Positions 45,242 to 57,619 of a stretch of DNA of 64,000 nucleotides are shown here, piece after piece. Made by a program: the position numbers and the translations under genes. The notes beneath the pieces were generated by a model, which was given only the letters and a program-made list of their open reading frames with translations, ran no database searches and was not told where the DNA came from. Numbering within the stretch: the first letter of the stretch is position 1; every line of letters begins with the position of its first letter. Source of the stretch: Pseudomonas sp. B20(2017) (GTDB lineage: Bacteria; Pseudomonadota; Gammaproteobacteria; Pseudomonadales; Pseudomonadaceae); NCBI RefSeq assembly GCF_002113125.1, contig NZ_NEJP01000008.1:124001-188000 (forward strand). The letters run 5' to 3'.

Positions 45242-45529
45242 TTAGTCGATGACTTTCGGAACCAGGTACAGGCCGTTTTCGACCGCTGGTGCGATGGACT
45301 GATAAGCCTCGCGGTTATTGCTTTCGGTCACGACGTCGGCGCGCAGGCGCTGACTGGCTTCCAGCGGGTGGGCCAGCGGCTCGATACCGTCGGTATTGAC
45401 CGCCTGCATTTCGTCGACCAGCCCGAGAATGCTGTTGAGGGCCGAAGTGATGTGTGGAAGATCGGCGTCATTCAGACCAAGGCTGGCCAGATGAGCGATT
45501 TTTTCCACGTCGGAGCGTTCTAGCGCCAT
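45242..45529 (-). CDS. gatC: Asp-tRNA(Asn)/Glu-tRNA(Gln) amidotransferase subunit C
   Basis: 95-residue helper that wraps the GatA-GatB interface. N-terminal [20 protein letters not shown], middle [20 protein letters not shown], end FLVPKVID-type (YLVPKVID). First gene of the operon, diverging from mreB across about 210 bases that contain both promoters. Confidence 0.96.
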
Positions 45530-45667
45530 CGGGTTTCTCCAGTGGAAAACAGGACGGACGGCGTCCGTGTGTTAGATTGTCGGAACACTACCGCACTTCT
45601 ACGGTCATAAGGCCGCGATTGTGGGGCTTGGTGCACAGAAAAGCGGCCAATTTAACATATTGGCGCC

Positions 45668-45696
45668 TTGCCCAAAATCCCTGTCGTTGTTAGAGT
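45668..45696 (+). promoter_or_regulatory. putative mreB promoter
   Basis: TTGCCC (45668-45673), 17-base spacer, TAGAGT (45691-45696), 44 bases before the mreB start. Confidence 0.5.
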
Positions 45697-45728
45697 TTGC
45701 CGCACTTTTTTACCCACGCGTTGCCTAG

Positions 45729-46778
<1,050 letters not shown>

Positions 46779-46807
46779 TCGCCGGGTGCAATACGTGGGT
46801 GAGCGCG

Positions 46808-46833
46808 CAGGCAGCACTTTGCAGTGCTGCCTG
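46808..46833 (+). other. intercistronic hairpin mreB-mreC
   Basis: CAGGCAGCACT-TTGC-AGTGCTGCCTG, an 11-bp perfect stem without a good T run; likely mRNA processing/stability or partial attenuation. Confidence 0.6.
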
Positions 46834-46918
46834 TTGGCGTTTATCTTCAGTCAGTCTTCATCCAGGCCGGTTTGATGCCGTATGAATAAACAGAACATTT
46901 GCCTGGGAGGAGCGGCTT

Positions 46919-48043
46919 ATTAAACCGCTTTTCGCCAAGGGCCCCTCACTGGGCGTGCGCTTGTTGGTGCTGGCCGTACTGTCGGTCGCGCTGATGGTCG
47001 TTGACGCGCGTTTCAGCCTGCTTAAACCCGTACGCAGCCAGGCCTCGCTGGTGCTGATGGACGCCTACTGGATTACTGACCTGCCCGGACGGTTGTGGGA
47101 AGGTATCGCCAGCCAGTTTGGCAGTCGCACCGAGCTCGTCGCCGAAAACGAAAAACTCAAGTCGGAGAACCTGCTGTTGCAGGGGCGCATGCAGAAGCTT
47201 GCCGCTCTCACCGAGCAGAACGTCCGTCTGCGCGAGTTGCTCAATTCCTCCGCACTGGTCAACGAGAAGGTCGAAGTGGCCGAGCTGATCGGCATGGACC
47301 CCAACCCTTTCACCCATCGCATCATCATCAATAAAGGTGAGCGTGATGGCGTGGTGCTCGGTCAGCCGGTGCTCGATGCTCGCGGTCTGATGGGGCAGGT
47401 GGTCGAGCTGATGCCTTACACCTCCCGCGTATTGTTGCTGACCGACTCGACTCACAGCATTCCCGTGCAGGTGAACCGTAATGGTCTGCGGGCGATCGCC
47501 AGTGGGACGGGCAACCCGGAGCGCCTTGAGTTGCGCCATGTTGCCGATACTGCCGATATCAAGGAAGGGGATCTGTTGGTCAGCTCCGGCCTGGGTCAGC
47601 GTTTTCCGGCCGGTTATCCGGTGGCAACGGTCAAGGAAGTCATCCACGACTCCGGCCAGCCTTTCGCCATTGTTCGCGCCGTGCCGACCGCCGCACTCAA
47701 TCGCAGCCGTTACCTGCTGCTGGTATTCAGTGACAACCGCACTGCCGAAGAACGTGCCAACGATGCTGCGCAGGCCCAGGAAAACCTCGATGCCTTTGGT
47801 GGCGGTCCGGTGATTCCGTCCACGGTGCCGAAAATCGTCACCCCGCCTGCCGCAGCAGCAACTCCTGCCACGGCGACGTCGCCTGCTGCACCTGCTGCCA
47901 GCACTACACCGGCCAAACCCGCTGCAAGCAAACCGCCTGCAGCCACACCAGCGGCCAGCAAGCCACCGGCGAATCAGCCGGCGGCTCGACCAGCGGCCAA
48001 ACCGCCAGTCACTGCGCCGGCGACCACCGGGAGGCAAGAATAA
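46919..48043 (+). CDS. mreC: rod-shape-determining protein MreC (probable ATT start codon)
   Basis: 374-residue bitopic periplasmic protein that links MreB to wall synthases. Short cytoplasmic N-terminus, one helix (LLVLAVLSVALMVVDA), coiled coil about 65-105 (ELVAENEKLKSENLLLQGRM), two beta barrels to ~290, and a Pro/Ala/Thr-rich tail of about 75 residues. No ATG, GTG or TTG lies between the in-frame stop (46883) and a GTG at 46955. That GTG would remove IKPLFAKGPSLG, which matches E. coli MreC (MKPIFSRGPSL). GGAGGAG stands 6 bases ahead of ATT (46919), so ATT is taken as the initiator. Confidence 0.85.
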   Translation: MKPLFAKGPSLGVRLLVLAVLSVALMVVDARFSLLKPVRSQASLVLMDAYWITDLPGRLWEGIASQFGSRTELVAENEKLKSENLLLQGRMQKLAALTEQNVRLRELLNSSALVNEKVEVAELIGMDPNPFTHRIIINKGERDGVVLGQPVLDARGLMGQVVELMPYTSRVLLLTDSTHSIPVQVNRNGLRAIASGTGNPERLELRHVADTADIKEGDLLVSSGLGQRFPAGYPVATVKEVIHDSGQPFAIVRAVPTAALNRSRYLLLVFSDNRTAEERANDAAQAQENLDAFGGGPVIPSTVPKIVTPPAAAATPATATSPAAPAASTTPAKPAASKPPAATPAASKPPANQPAARPAAKPPVTAPATTGRQE

Positions 48044-48534
48044 TGGTCGGGGCTACCGCATCGCGTAATGGCTGGATTGTCTGGCTGACGTTTATTGTCG
48101 GCATTCTGCTCAGCGTGTCGCCATTGCCCATTTTCATGGAAATTCTGCGCCCGCTGTGGCTGGCCTTGCTCCTGACCTTCTGGGCTTTGTATTTGCCGCA
48201 CACCGTCGGCATGGTCACGGCGTTCTGCCTGGGACTGGCCGAAGATGTGCTGCAAGGCGATCTGCTCGGTCAGAACGCCTTGATCCTGACCTTGATCACG
48301 TTTCTGGTGCTGTCATTGCAGCAACGCCTGAGAATGTTCCCGATGTGGCAGCAGAGTCTGGTGATCCTGGTGATTTTCGGCCTCGCCCAGCTCGTACAAC
48401 TCTGGCTCAGTGCCTTGACCGGCAACCGTCAGCCGACCCTCGCGCTGGTCCTGCCGGCACTGGTCAGTGCCTTGCTCTGGCCATGGGTCAGCTTCGCTTT
48501 GCGTGGACTGCGCCGGCGCTACAAAATCAACTGA
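48043..48534 (+). CDS. mreD: rod-shape-determining protein MreD
   Basis: 163-residue inner-membrane protein with five to six helices. The segment [20 protein letters not shown] with GDLLGQNAL is the family motif. Its ATG shares one base with the mreC stop (TAATG). Completes MreBCD. Confidence 0.95.
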   Translation: MVGATASRNGWIVWLTFIVGILLSVSPLPIFMEILRPLWLALLLTFWALYLPHTVGMVTAFCLGLAEDVLQGDLLGQNALILTLITFLVLSLQQRLRMFPMWQQSLVILVIFGLAQLVQLWLSALTGNRQPTLALVLPALVSALLWPWVSFALRGLRRRYKIN

Positions 48535-48577
48535 TTCGGTCAGGCATTTGCCCGCACCTCGACAGGGAGATGTCTTG

Positions 48578-49174
48578 ATGAAAAAGCTTTACCTCGCCTC
48601 AGGATCGCCGCGTCGGCGTGAATTGCTCACGCAGATCGGCATCCCGTTCACCGCCATCAGCGCGGATATCGATGAAACCCCTCTCGCCAATGAATCCCCA
48701 TCGGCCTACGTCGAGCGCCTGGCGCGCGGCAAGGCCGAGGCCGGGCGGCGCACCGTCGTTTGCGACGTAGCGTTTTGCGTGCTGGGCGCCGACACCGCCG
48801 TGGTGCTGGACGGCAAAATTCTTGGCAAACCGGTGGACGAAGCCGACGCATGCGCCATGCTGATGATGTTGTCCGGCAAAGAGCATGAAGTGCTGACGGC
48901 GATTGCCGTGCTCGACGGCGAGCGCTGCGAGTCGCGGGTGGTGCGCAGTCTGGTGCGGTTCCGGTCGATCAGCCGCGAAGAAGCCGCCGCCTATTGGGCC
49001 AGCGGCGAGCCCCGAGACAAGGCGGGTGGCTATGGCATTCAGGGGCTAGGCGCGGTGTTCGTCGCCGGCCTAAATGGCAGCTACTCGGCGGTCGTCGGCT
49101 TGCCGGTGTGTGAAAGCGCAGAACTGCTCGGCCATTTCGGCATACCCTGTTGGCAAACCCTGAACGCGCAATGA
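48578..49174 (+). CDS. maf: Maf-family nucleotide pyrophosphatase (YhdE type)
   Basis: 198 residues. Active-site segments [16 protein letters not shown] (5-20), [18 protein letters not shown] and [16 protein letters not shown]. This is the dTTP/UTP pyrophosphatase clade, which cleans non-canonical nucleotides. Start ATG at 48578 with GGGAGA upstream. In the mre-rng cluster as in other gammaproteobacteria. Confidence 0.92.
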   Translation: MKKLYLASGSPRRRELLTQIGIPFTAISADIDETPLANESPSAYVERLARGKAEAGRRTVVCDVAFCVLGADTAVVLDGKILGKPVDEADACAMLMMLSGKEHEVLTAIAVLDGERCESRVVRSLVRFRSISREEAAAYWASGEPRDKAGGYGIQGLGAVFVAGLNGSYSAVVGLPVCESAELLGHFGIPCWQTLNAQ

Positions 49175-49231
49175 GCGTCGAACGGACAAGATGCGGCCAT
49201 TATCGTGAACATGCCTGAACGAGACCCTGCC

Positions 49232-50689
49232 ATGAGTGAAGAGATTCTGATCAACATCACGCCGATGGAATCGCGCGTGGCGGTGGTCGAAAACGGTGTG
49301 CTGCAAGAAGTGCACGTCGAGCGTACGCAAAAACGCGGGATCGTCGGCAACATCTACAAAGGCAAGGTGGTCCGGGTGCTGCCGGGCATGCAGGCGGCGT
49401 TCGTCGACATCGGCCTGGATCGCGCAGCCTTCATTCATGCCTCGGAAATTTCCCTGCGCGAAGGCCCAGCGGTGGAAAGCATCAGTTCCCTCGTTCACGA
49501 AGGCCAGAGTCTCGTGGTGCAAGTCACCAAGGACCCCATCGGCTCCAAGGGCGCTCGCCTGACCACGCAACTGTCGATCCCGTCGCGCTATCTGGTGTAC
49601 ATGCCGCGCACGGCTCACGTCGGCATTTCTCTGAAGATCGAAGACGAAGCCGAGCGCGAACGCCTCAAGCAGGTGGTCAGCGATTGCGTGGCCAAAGAAG
49701 GTATCAAGGAGGCAGGCGGCTTCATTTTGCGTACCGCCGCCGAAGGTGCCGGGGCCGATGAGATCCTGATGGACATCCGCTATCTGCGCCGCCTGTGGGA
49801 TCAGATCAACGAACAGATCAAGACCATCGGTGCACCGAGCGTCATCTACGAAGACCTCGGCCTGGCGCTGCGCACCCTGCGCGATCTGGTCAGCCCGAAG
49901 ATCGAGAAGATCCGCATCGATTCCCGGGAAACCTTCCAGAAAACCACGCAGTTCGTCGCCGAACTGATGCCGGAAATCGCCGATCGTCTGGAACACTACC
50001 CCGGCGAACGACCGATCTTCGACCTGTACGGCGTCGAAGACGAAATCCAGAAAGCCCTGGAGCGCAAGGTGCCGCTGAAGTCCGGCGGTTATCTGGTGAT
50101 CGATCCGGCGGAAGCCATGACCACCATCGACGTGAACACCGGGGCGTTCGTCGGTCATCGCAACCTCGAAGAAACCATCTTCAAGACCAACCTCGAAGCC
50201 GCGACCGCGATTGCCCGGCAGATGCGCCTGCGCAATCTGGGTGGGATCATCATCATCGACTTCATCGACATGGAAGATGAAGAGCACCAGCGTCAGGTGC
50301 TGCGTACCCTGGAGAAACAACTGGAGCGTGATCACGCCAAGACCAACATCATCGGCATCACCGAGTTGGGCCTGGTGCAGATGACGCGCAAGCGCACCCG
50401 CGAAAGCCTCGAACAAGTGCTGTGCGAACCGTGCAGCAGCTGTCAGGGCCGGGGCAAGCTGAAAACCCCGGAAACCATTTGCTACGAGATTTTCCGCGAG
50501 ATCCTGCGCGAAGCCCGAGCCTATCAGGCCGAGGGTTATCGGGTGTTGGCGAACCAGAAAGTCGTGGATCGCTTGCTCGATGAAGAGTCCGGTAACGTTG
50601 CCGAACTTGAAGGTTTCATCGGGCGCACCATACGCTTCCAGGTAGAAACCATGTATTCCCAGGAACAATATGACGTGGTGCTGCTCTGA
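49232..50689 (+). CDS. rng: ribonuclease G
   Basis: 485-residue endoribonuclease that matures the 16S rRNA 5' end and degrades mRNA. S1 domain with NIYKGKVVRVLPGMQAAFVD, 5' sensor region, DNase-I-like catalytic domain with TTIDVNTGAFVG and IIIIDFIDMEDEEH (metal-binding Asp residues), zinc-link CEPCSSCQGRG, small domain to the end. No extra C-terminal scaffold, so RNase G and not RNase E. Start MSEEILIN chosen by homology; the ribosome site is poor. Confidence 0.96.
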   Translation: MSEEILINITPMESRVAVVENGVLQEVHVERTQKRGIVGNIYKGKVVRVLPGMQAAFVDIGLDRAAFIHASEISLREGPAVESISSLVHEGQSLVVQVTKDPIGSKGARLTTQLSIPSRYLVYMPRTAHVGISLKIEDEAERERLKQVVSDCVAKEGIKEAGGFILRTAAEGAGADEILMDIRYLRRLWDQINEQIKTIGAPSVIYEDLGLALRTLRDLVSPKIEKIRIDSRETFQKTTQFVAELMPEIADRLEHYPGERPIFDLYGVEDEIQKALERKVPLKSGGYLVIDPAEAMTTIDVNTGAFVGHRNLEETIFKTNLEAATAIARQMRLRNLGGIIIIDFIDMEDEEHQRQVLRTLEKQLERDHAKTNIIGITELGLVQMTRKRTRESLEQVLCEPCSSCQGRGKLKTPETICYEIFREILREARAYQAEGYRVLANQKVVDRLLDEESGNVAELEGFIGRTIRFQVETMYSQEQYDVVLL

Positions 50690-50764
50690 ACCCCTGCGTC
50701 ACCCTTTTCCTGAAACGGCTGGCCTCAGCTTTTTGCAGTATTTTTGCCATGGGAGCCAACTGAC

Positions 50765-53700
50765 ATGGAACGTCTGACACGCATTTTGGCCACACTGACC
50801 CGCTGGGGTTTGGGCCTGTGCGCGTTGGTTCTGGTATTGATGGCGTTGTACGTCAGTCTCGGCCGGGAACTGACGCCGCTGGTGGCCGAATACCGCGCCG
50901 ACATTGAAGACAAGGCCGGTGCGGCTCTGGGAATGCCACTGCAGATCGGCGAACTGGAAGGCAACTGGAACGGATTCGCCCCGATCCTGCTGGCTCACGA
51001 CGTGATGGTCGGTGATGGCGCCAATGCCTTGCGTCTGGATCGAGTGCGTGCGGTGCCGGATCTGTGGGCCAGTTTGCTGGCCCGTGAAGTGCGCATCGCC
51101 CATCTTGAACTCAACGGCCTGAAGATCAGCCTCAAGGAAGGGGAAGACGGAAAGTGGGCGCTGGAAGGGTTGCCGGTGCAACAGGATCAGCCCATGGATC
51201 CGGAGCAACTGTTCAACCGCATGCAAATGATTCAACAACTGTCGGTGCTCGACAGTCAGGTGACCTTGCAACCGCTGGAGCAGAAGCCGCTTACCCTCAC
51301 GTATGTCGGCCTCAATCTCAAGACCGGCACCAGCCGCCAGCGCCTCGATGCACGGTTGACCCTGCCTGACGGCCAGCCCGTGGCGCTGAGCCTGCGCACG
51401 CGGATTCGCCCAAGTCAGTGGCAGGACAGCGAAGTGGAAGGTTATGTCAGCCTGCCGCAGAGCGACTGGTCGAAATGGCTGCCCGAGCGCCTGACGCAGC
51501 AATGGAATTTCTCCGAGATCAAGGCCGGTGGCGAGCTGTGGGTCAACTGGCGCGAGGGGGCGTTGCAGAGTGCTGCGATCCGTCTCAACGCGCCGCAATT
51601 GACCGGCGCCTACGCTGAACGCAAGCCGATCCAGATCAACAATCTGGCGCTCAACGGCTATTTCCAGCGCGGTCCCGAGGGGGCCACTGTCACCCTTGAT
51701 TCGCTGGCGATGAATTTTGGCGAAACCCGCTGGGAATCGCATGTCCAGATCAAACAGACTGCCGCCACCGACAAGACCGAAGAGCTCTGGCATCTGCAGG
51801 CCGACCGGCTCGACCTGACCCCGATCACTCCCTTGCTCAATGCCCTCGGCCCGTTGCCCCAAGGCTTCGCCACCGTGGTCGAGCGCCTGAAAGTGACCGG
51901 CGGTCTGCGTAACGTGCTGCTGGATTTACGGCCGAACGCCACCGACGACAGCAAATTCAGCTTCGCCGCCAACCTCGATCAGGTCGGTTTCGACGCCTAT
52001 CACGGCGCTCCGGCCGCGCGGAATGTCAGCGGCAGTCTCAGCGGCAACCTCGGCGGCGGCGAGCTGCGCATGGACAGCAAGGATTTCGTCCTGCACCTCG
52101 ATCCGATTTTCGCCAAGCCGTGGCAATACATTCAGGCCAACGCCCGGTTGACCTGGAAGCTCGATAAAGAAGGTTTCACCCTGATCGCGCCGTACCTCAA
52201 GGTGCTCGGCGAGGAGGGCAAGATTGCTGGCGACTTCCTGATCCGCCTGCATTTCGATCACAGCCAGGAAGACTACATGGACCTGCGGGTCGGCCTGGTG
52301 GACGGCGACGGTCGCTACACCGCCAAGTACCTGCCGGAAGTCCTGAGCCCGGCCCTCGACGAATGGCTGCGCACGGCGATTCTCAAGGGCGCGGTGGATC
52401 AGGGCTTCTTCCAGTATCAGGGCTCCCTGAACAAGAACGCCGGGGAAGCGGATCGCAGCATCAGTCTGTTCTTCAAGGTGCACGACGCCGAGTTGGCGTT
52501 CCAGCCGGGCTGGCCGCACGTGAGCAAGGTCAGCGGTGACGTGTTCATCGAAGACAGCGGCGTGCGGATTCTCGCCAGCAAGGGTCAGTTGCTCGACACT
52601 CAGGTCAGCGATGTCTTCGTCAATATTCCTCATGTGCCGAGCGGTGAACACAGCCATATGTTCCTCGACGGCAGCTTTGCCGGCGGGCTGGGCGATGGCC
52701 TGAAGATTCTTCAGGAGGCGCCGATCGGCACCGCCGATACCTTTGCCGGCTGGGAAGGCGAGGGTGATCTGCAAGGCAAGCTCAAACTCGATGTGCCATT
52801 GGCCAAGGGCGATCAGCCGAAAATCCTCGTCGACTTCAAAACCGCCAATGCGCGATTGAAGCTGGCCGAGCCGAAACTCGAACTGAGCCAGCTCAAGGGT
52901 GATTTCCGCTTCGACAGCGCCAAGGGCCTGAGCGGGCAGAACATCAGTGCCCGGGCCTTCGATAAACCGGTCACCGCGCAGATCTTCGCTGATGGTGGCC
53001 CCGGCAAGCTCAAGACCCGAGTGGCGGCGTCAGGGCAGGTCGAGGTCAAGAAACTCACTGACTGGCTGGGTGTCACTCAGCCGTTGCCGGTGTCCGGGAC
53101 CATTCCCTATCAGCTGCAGGTAAATCTGGACGGGGCCGACAGCCAATTGATGGTCAGTTCCAGCATGAAGGGCGTGGCGGTGGATCTGCCGGCGCCGTTC
53201 GGCATGGCGGCCGATGTCGGGCGTGATACGGTGTTCCGCATGACATTGCAGGGACAGGAGCGGCGTTACTGGGTCACTTACGATCAGCTGGCGAACTTCA
53301 CTTTCGCCGCGCCGCCGACCAGTTTTGCCGAGGGGCGTGGAGAACTGTTCCTGGGTACGGGTGAGGCGGTTTTGCCCGGCACCAAGGGCCTGCGAGTACG
53401 CGGCGCACTGTCCGAGCTGGACGTCAAACCCTGGCAGGATCTGGTGGATAAGTACGCCGGCCAGGATCCGGGCGGCAACGCCAAACAGTTGCTCAGCAGT
53501 GCGGACGTCAAGGTCGGCAAGCTTACGGCATTCGGCACCACACTGGATCAGGCGGCGGTGCAACTCAATCGCAAGCCGGGGGCCTGGACACTGGCCCTCG
53601 ACAGTCAGCAAGCCAAAGGGATCGTAGGGATTCCCGACGCCAAAGCTGCGCCAATAGCGGTCAACCTTCAATATGTGCGCCTGCCGGCGCCAGACCCGAC

Positions 53701-54568
53701 GGTGCAGGCCGACGAAAACGCGCCCGATCCTCTGGCCTCGGTCGATCCGACGAAAATTCCGGCGCTGGATATCAGCATCAATCAATTGTTCCAGGGACAG
53801 GATCTGGTCGGTGGCTGGTCGCTCAAAGTGCGCCCGACCGCCAAGGGGATCGCCCTGAACAATCTCGATCTCGGCCTCAAGGGCATTCTCTTGCAGGGCA
53901 GTGGCGGTTGGGAAGGCACGCCGGGCGCCAGCAGCAGTTGGTACAAGGGGCGGATCGGCGGCAAGAATCTCGCTGATGTGCTCAAGGGCTGGGGGTTTGC
54001 TCCGAGCGTGACCAGCGAAGAGTTTCATATGGACGTGGATGGCCGCTGGCCCGGCTCGCCGGCATGGTTGGCGACCAAGCGCTTCTCCGGCACGCTTGAT
54101 GCCTCGCTCAATAAAGGTCAGTTCGTCGAGGTCGAGGGTGGAGCTCAGGCGTTGCGGGTGTTCGGACTGCTCAACTTCAACTCTATAGGCCGGCGTCTGC
54201 GTCTGGACTTCTCGGACCTGTTTGGCAAAGGGCTGAGCTACGACCGGGTCAAAGGCTTGCTGGCAGCGACCAACGGCGTTTACGTGACGAAAGAACCGAT
54301 CAAACTGACCGGACCGTCGAGCAATATCGAGCTGGACGGTACGTTGAATCTCGTCGGCGATCAGGTCGATGCGAAATTGCTGGTGACCTTGCCGGTGACC
54401 AACAACCTGCCGATTGCCGCGCTGATTGTCGGCGCGCCGGCGGTCGGCGGGGCGCTGTTCCTGATCGACAAGCTGATCGGCGATCGCGTGGCACGGTTCG
54501 CCAGCGTCAAATACACCGTCAAAGGGCCGTGGAAAGAGCCGAAAATCACCTTCGACAAGCCTTTTTGA
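50765..54568 (+). CDS. yhdP: YhdP-family AsmA-like envelope protein
   Basis: 1267 residues, bridge-like lipid-transfer protein anchored in the inner membrane by one helix (about 15-37, GLGLCALVLVLMALYVSLG) with the rest periplasmic. The mature part is one long series of beta strands with DUF3971/AsmA_2 features (VRIAHLELNGLKISLKEGED, FEIKAGGELWVNW-type). YhdP carries phospholipids to the outer membrane together with TamB and YdbH in E. coli. The C-terminus holds a short hydrophobic patch (IAALIVGAPAVGGALFLIDK). Start MERLTRIL with GGGAG upstream. Confidence 0.9.
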   Translation: MERLTRILATLTRWGLGLCALVLVLMALYVSLGRELTPLVAEYRADIEDKAGAALGMPLQIGELEGNWNGFAPILLAHDVMVGDGANALRLDRVRAVPDLWASLLAREVRIAHLELNGLKISLKEGEDGKWALEGLPVQQDQPMDPEQLFNRMQMIQQLSVLDSQVTLQPLEQKPLTLTYVGLNLKTGTSRQRLDARLTLPDGQPVALSLRTRIRPSQWQDSEVEGYVSLPQSDWSKWLPERLTQQWNFSEIKAGGELWVNWREGALQSAAIRLNAPQLTGAYAERKPIQINNLALNGYFQRGPEGATVTLDSLAMNFGETRWESHVQIKQTAATDKTEELWHLQADRLDLTPITPLLNALGPLPQGFATVVERLKVTGGLRNVLLDLRPNATDDSKFSFAANLDQVGFDAYHGAPAARNVSGSLSGNLGGGELRMDSKDFVLHLDPIFAKPWQYIQANARLTWKLDKEGFTLIAPYLKVLGEEGKIAGDFLIRLHFDHSQEDYMDLRVGLVDGDGRYTAKYLPEVLSPALDEWLRTAILKGAVDQGFFQYQGSLNKNAGEADRSISLFFKVHDAELAFQPGWPHVSKVSGDVFIEDSGVRILASKGQLLDTQVSDVFVNIPHVPSGEHSHMFLDGSFAGGLGDGLKILQEAPIGTADTFAGWEGEGDLQGKLKLDVPLAKGDQPKILVDFKTANARLKLAEPKLELSQLKGDFRFDSAKGLSGQNISARAFDKPVTAQIFADGGPGKLKTRVAASGQVEVKKLTDWLGVTQPLPVSGTIPYQLQVNLDGADSQLMVSSSMKGVAVDLPAPFGMAADVGRDTVFRMTLQGQERRYWVTYDQLANFTFAAPPTSFAEGRGELFLGTGEAVLPGTKGLRVRGALSELDVKPWQDLVDKYAGQDPGGNAKQLLSSADVKVGKLTAFGTTLDQAAVQLNRKPGAWTLALDSQQAKGIVGIPDAKAAPIAVNLQYVRLPAPDPTVQADENAPDPLASVDPTKIPALDISINQLFQGQDLVGGWSLKVRPTAKGIALNNLDLGLKGILLQGSGGWEGTPGASSSWYKGRIGGKNLADVLKGWGFAPSVTSEEFHMDVDGRWPGSPAWLATKRFSGTLDASLNKGQFVEVEGGAQALRVFGLLNFNSIGRRLRLDFSDLFGKGLSYDRVKGLLAATNGVYVTKEPIKLTGPSSNIELDGTLNLVGDQVDAKLLVTLPVTNNLPIAALIVGAPAVGGALFLIDKLIGDRVARFASVKYTVKGPWKEPKITFDKPF

Positions 54569-54626
54569 ACAGCCAGTCCCTGAACCGATGGAGTAGCATG
54601 GCCGCATACCTCTTGCGGAGTACGCC

Positions 54627-55487
54627 ATGTCTTTAGCGGTGATTCAAATGGTCAGCCAGAGCGATGTGCTGGCCAACCTGCGCGATGCCCGACGCTTGCT
54701 CGAACAGGCGGCCAATGCCGGTGCGAAGCTGGCCGTGCTGCCGGAAAACTTCGCGGCCATGGGCCGTCGCGACATCGCCGATATAGGCCGCGCCGAAGCG
54801 CTCGGCGCAGGCCCGATCCTTCCGTGGTTGAAACAAACCGCCCGCGACCTCAAGTTATGGATTGTGGCCGGCACCTTGCCGTTGCCGCCGGTGGGGCAGC
54901 CTGAGGCCAAGTCCCATGCCTGCTCGCTGCTGGTGAGCGATCAGGGCGAAATCGTTGCACGCTATGACAAGTTGCACCTGTTCGATGTCGACGTAGCGGA
55001 CAATCGCGGCCGTTACCGCGAATCCGATGACTATGCTTACGGCAGTGGTGTGGTGGTCGCGGACACCCCGGTCGGGCGATTGGGCCTGACGGTGTGCTAC
55101 GACCTGCGCTTCCCGGAGCTGTACAGCGAATTGCGCGCTGCCGGGGCTGAACTGATTACCGCACCGTCGGCCTTCACCGCGGTGACGGGAGCGGCGCACT
55201 GGGATGTACTGATCCGCGCGCGGGCCATTGAAACCCAGTGCTACGTGTTGGCAGCAGCCCAGGGCGGGACGCATCCGGGACCGCGAGAAACTTTTGGCCA
55301 CGGGGCGATTGTCGACCCGTGGGGCCGCGTGCTGGCGCAGCAGGAGCAAGGCGAAGCCGTGTTGCTGGCCGAGCGCGACAGCAAAGAACAGGCGTCCATC
55401 CGGGCGCGAATGCCGGTGACGGGTCATCGGCGGTTTTTTTCGCAGGGCGCACAGCGACCTGCTTCAGAACACGAATTTAAGGCGTAA
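54627..55487 (+). CDS. carbon-nitrogen hydrolase (Nit1-like amidase)
   Basis: 286-residue nitrilase-superfamily enzyme. Catalytic triad: Glu in [11 protein letters not shown], Lys in [13 protein letters not shown] and Cys in [12 protein letters not shown]. The last motif, with RFPE and the following [12 protein letters not shown], is typical of the Nit1/YbeM group (deaminated-glutathione amidases). Cytosolic. Lies 5 bases before tldD, in a conserved pseudomonad block. Substrate assignment is by family. Confidence 0.88.
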   Translation: MSLAVIQMVSQSDVLANLRDARRLLEQAANAGAKLAVLPENFAAMGRRDIADIGRAEALGAGPILPWLKQTARDLKLWIVAGTLPLPPVGQPEAKSHACSLLVSDQGEIVARYDKLHLFDVDVADNRGRYRESDDYAYGSGVVVADTPVGRLGLTVCYDLRFPELYSELRAAGAELITAPSAFTAVTGAAHWDVLIRARAIETQCYVLAAAQGGTHPGPRETFGHGAIVDPWGRVLAQQEQGEAVLLAERDSKEQASIRARMPVTGHRRFFSQGAQRPASEHEFKA

Positions 55488-55492
55488 AACCT

Positions 55493-56935
<1,443 letters not shown>

Positions 56936-56950
56936 GAAGGGATGGAGCTT

Positions 56951-56976
56951 CGGGTGGCGCGCAGTGCGGCCACCCG
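56951..56976. terminator. hairpin between convergent tldD and darP
   Basis: CGGGTGGC-N10-GCCACCCG; no strong T run, so a weak or Rho-assisted terminator. Confidence 0.45.
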
Positions 56977-56986
56977 GTGGCGAATA

Positions 56987-57511
56987 TCAACGCAGACCGC
57001 GTTGAGTCTCGTCCAGCTCACGGATGTACTTGAAGATCTTCCGGCTCGAGGCAGGAGGCTTGTTTTGCGCAACCTCGTGCTGGGCCTGACGGATCAGAGA
57101 ACGCAGTTGCTGGCGGTCGGCGTCCGGGTAGTCGACGACGAATTTTTCCAGCACGGCATCGTCACCGGCGATCAGCCGGTCACGCCAGCGTTCGAGGTTG
57201 TGGAAACGCTCGTTGTACTGACGGGTAGAGGCATCGAGTTGATCGAGCAGGGTGAGAATCGCGTCAGTGTCCTGATCGCGCATCAGTTTGCCGATGAACT
57301 GCAAATGCCGTTTACGCGCGATGTTCGCGGTGTGCTTGGGCGCATCGGCCAGGGCCCGGCGCAAAGCGTCGGTCAATGGCAGTTTTGCCTGCAAGTCGGG
57401 CTTGAGCGTTGTAAGGCGCTCGCCAAGGTCAACCAGAGCATGCAGCTCGCGTTTGACCTGGGATTTGCTTTTTTCTCCCGTATCGAGGGAGTCGTCGTAA
57501 GAATCAACCAT
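56987..57511 (-). CDS. darP: ribosome biogenesis protein DarP (YjgA, DUF615)
   Basis: 174-residue cytosolic protein that binds pre-50S particles. Acidic start [20 protein letters not shown], then [30 protein letters not shown] and [17 protein letters not shown], all DUF615 blocks. The frame stays open 500 codons upstream, opposite pmbA, but homology begins at this ATG. It lies on the strand opposite tldD and pmbA. Confidence 0.93.
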
Positions 57512-57619
57512 GGTGGCAGTCCGCAAAGAAACGCCGCCATGATAACCAGTCGGGGGCCGCTTGTCCGGCCCGGTCGCTCGAAGGCCCCAGCCGAAAGCAG
57601 AATTTGAGTGGAGATGAGC

